DNA of 64,000 bases from Macrostomum hystrix. Its lineage: Eukaryota; Platyhelminthes; Macrostomidae. Shown here piece after piece: positions 63,311-64,000 of the stretch (the stretch's first letter is position 1; each line of letters opens with the position of its first letter). The DNA lies in NCBI GenBank assembly GCA_950097015.1, contig CATNEN010000001.1:26447001-26511000 (forward strand), in the 5' to 3' direction. The notes under the pieces were generated by a model that was not told the DNA's origin, did no database searches, and worked only from the letters and a program-made list of their open reading frames with translations. The position numbers and the translations under genes are program-made.

Positions 63311-64000
63311 AGCTTTTACCATTTCGATAAATAATGTTACCCCCTCCATTATTTTTGCCAGCCACTTGATAAATTATTCTACCCCATTGATTATTTATAC
63401 TCCACCTTGATAATTTATGCTTTCCTCATGATAAATTTTGTTTACCTCTCGATAATTCATTCTCTCCCTCGATAATTCATGCTTCCCTGTTAATCTATCT
63501 ACTGATTAGCTACTATCATATCCTTTCTATGGATAATTAATGCTTCCTTCTTGATAGTAAATGTTTCCTCCTGGATAAATTATGCTTCCACATCGATTAT
63601 TAATGCTATCTTTTGGAAATCTCATGCTTTCCCCGAGAAATGTCATGCTTATCTTGCTAAACTAAAAACGATACAATTGAAAAAGCTAAACGCTAATATT
63701 GCTGTGGTTTAAATGTTGTCTTATATTTCTAAATCTAATTACGCTTGCAGCAACGTGCGAAAAATCTGTCCTTAGTTTTATACTGAATAACGCCTTTTTA
63801 CCGAAAGACTATTTTTTCACTATTTTAATACTCGTACCCAAAAGAGCTGAATAAAAATGTAAATAGAAAACAGTTACTGATAATTATGCATAACAATAAT
63901 TAGCTACCCCTTGATAGATCATACTACCCCTCAATAATTCCTGCTAGTGTTGTAGTGCTGCTTTTTAATAGCACTTCCCTAGTAATTTAACTTCCTCTAT

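Larger units (their letters stand above)
58000..64000. repeat. Segmental duplication, unit 2 (continues beyond the window)
   Basis: Same orientation and order as 47810-53110. It differs by an inserted solo LTR (60804-61613) and by an unrelated stretch at about 61855-62795. Homology is still running at the last base of the window. Confidence 0.92.

Overview
The window is nuclear DNA of an invertebrate animal. It has spliceosomal introns with GT/AG borders, animal housekeeping genes (STK16-type kinase, THG1 tRNA-His guanylyltransferase, BOD1-type Shg1 protein), secreted cysteine-rich proteins of animal type (PAN/apple, ErbB-like ectodomains) and a heavy load of Helitrons, tRNA-derived SINEs, hAT derivatives, LTR elements and LINE remnants. 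A lophotrochozoan, perhaps a flatworm, fits the repeat-rich character, but that is inference and the species is not fixed by the sequence.

Layout. Positions 1-15.8k hold two related secreted PAN-domain genes on the minus strand (1.2-2.2k, with a late nonsense codon; 7.3-8.4k, intact), a LINE tail, SINEs, a foldback element, and a decaying three-copy family of small membrane proteins with a proline-rich tail (11.3k, 13.4k, 14.5k). Positions 15.8-25.3k are the conserved gene island, all on the minus strand: THG1L, STK16 (four exons, with a plus-strand tRNA-Gly gene in its second intron), a small COX8-like mitochondrial membrane protein, and a BOD1-like protein with polyproline and Arg/Ser-rich regions. 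Almost every gap or intron here is filled by its own minisatellite, with periods of about 20, 24-28, 30 and 50 bp.

Positions 26.6-38.5k are a Helitron cluster: one plus-strand copy, then two minus-strand copies joined head-to-tail without a single base between them, then 6 bp away a larger Helitron of a second family stuffed with two long minisatellites. Positions 39.5-47.7k hold a 604-bp retroposon with an 11-bp target duplication, a hAT MITE containing a solo LTR, a tRNA-derived SINE, and a young Ty3/gypsy-like element with two identical 151-bp LTRs and the unusual order gag-protease-integrase-RT-RNase H. That element sits inside another Helitron.

Positions 47.8-64k are a direct segmental duplication of at least 5.3 kb. 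Each unit carries a secreted protein with ErbB/EGFR ectodomain architecture (L1, Cys-rich, L2, partial Cys-rich) but no transmembrane segment or kinase. The two copies differ strongly, and mostly by amino-acid-changing substitutions, in the L domains, while the Cys-rich part and much of the flanking non-coding DNA are almost identical. The first copy has an in-frame 18-bp insertion bringing a stop codon. This pair of hyperdivergent soluble receptor ectodomains is the most interesting biology in the window; the zero-gap Helitron junctions and the INT-before-RT retroelement come next.
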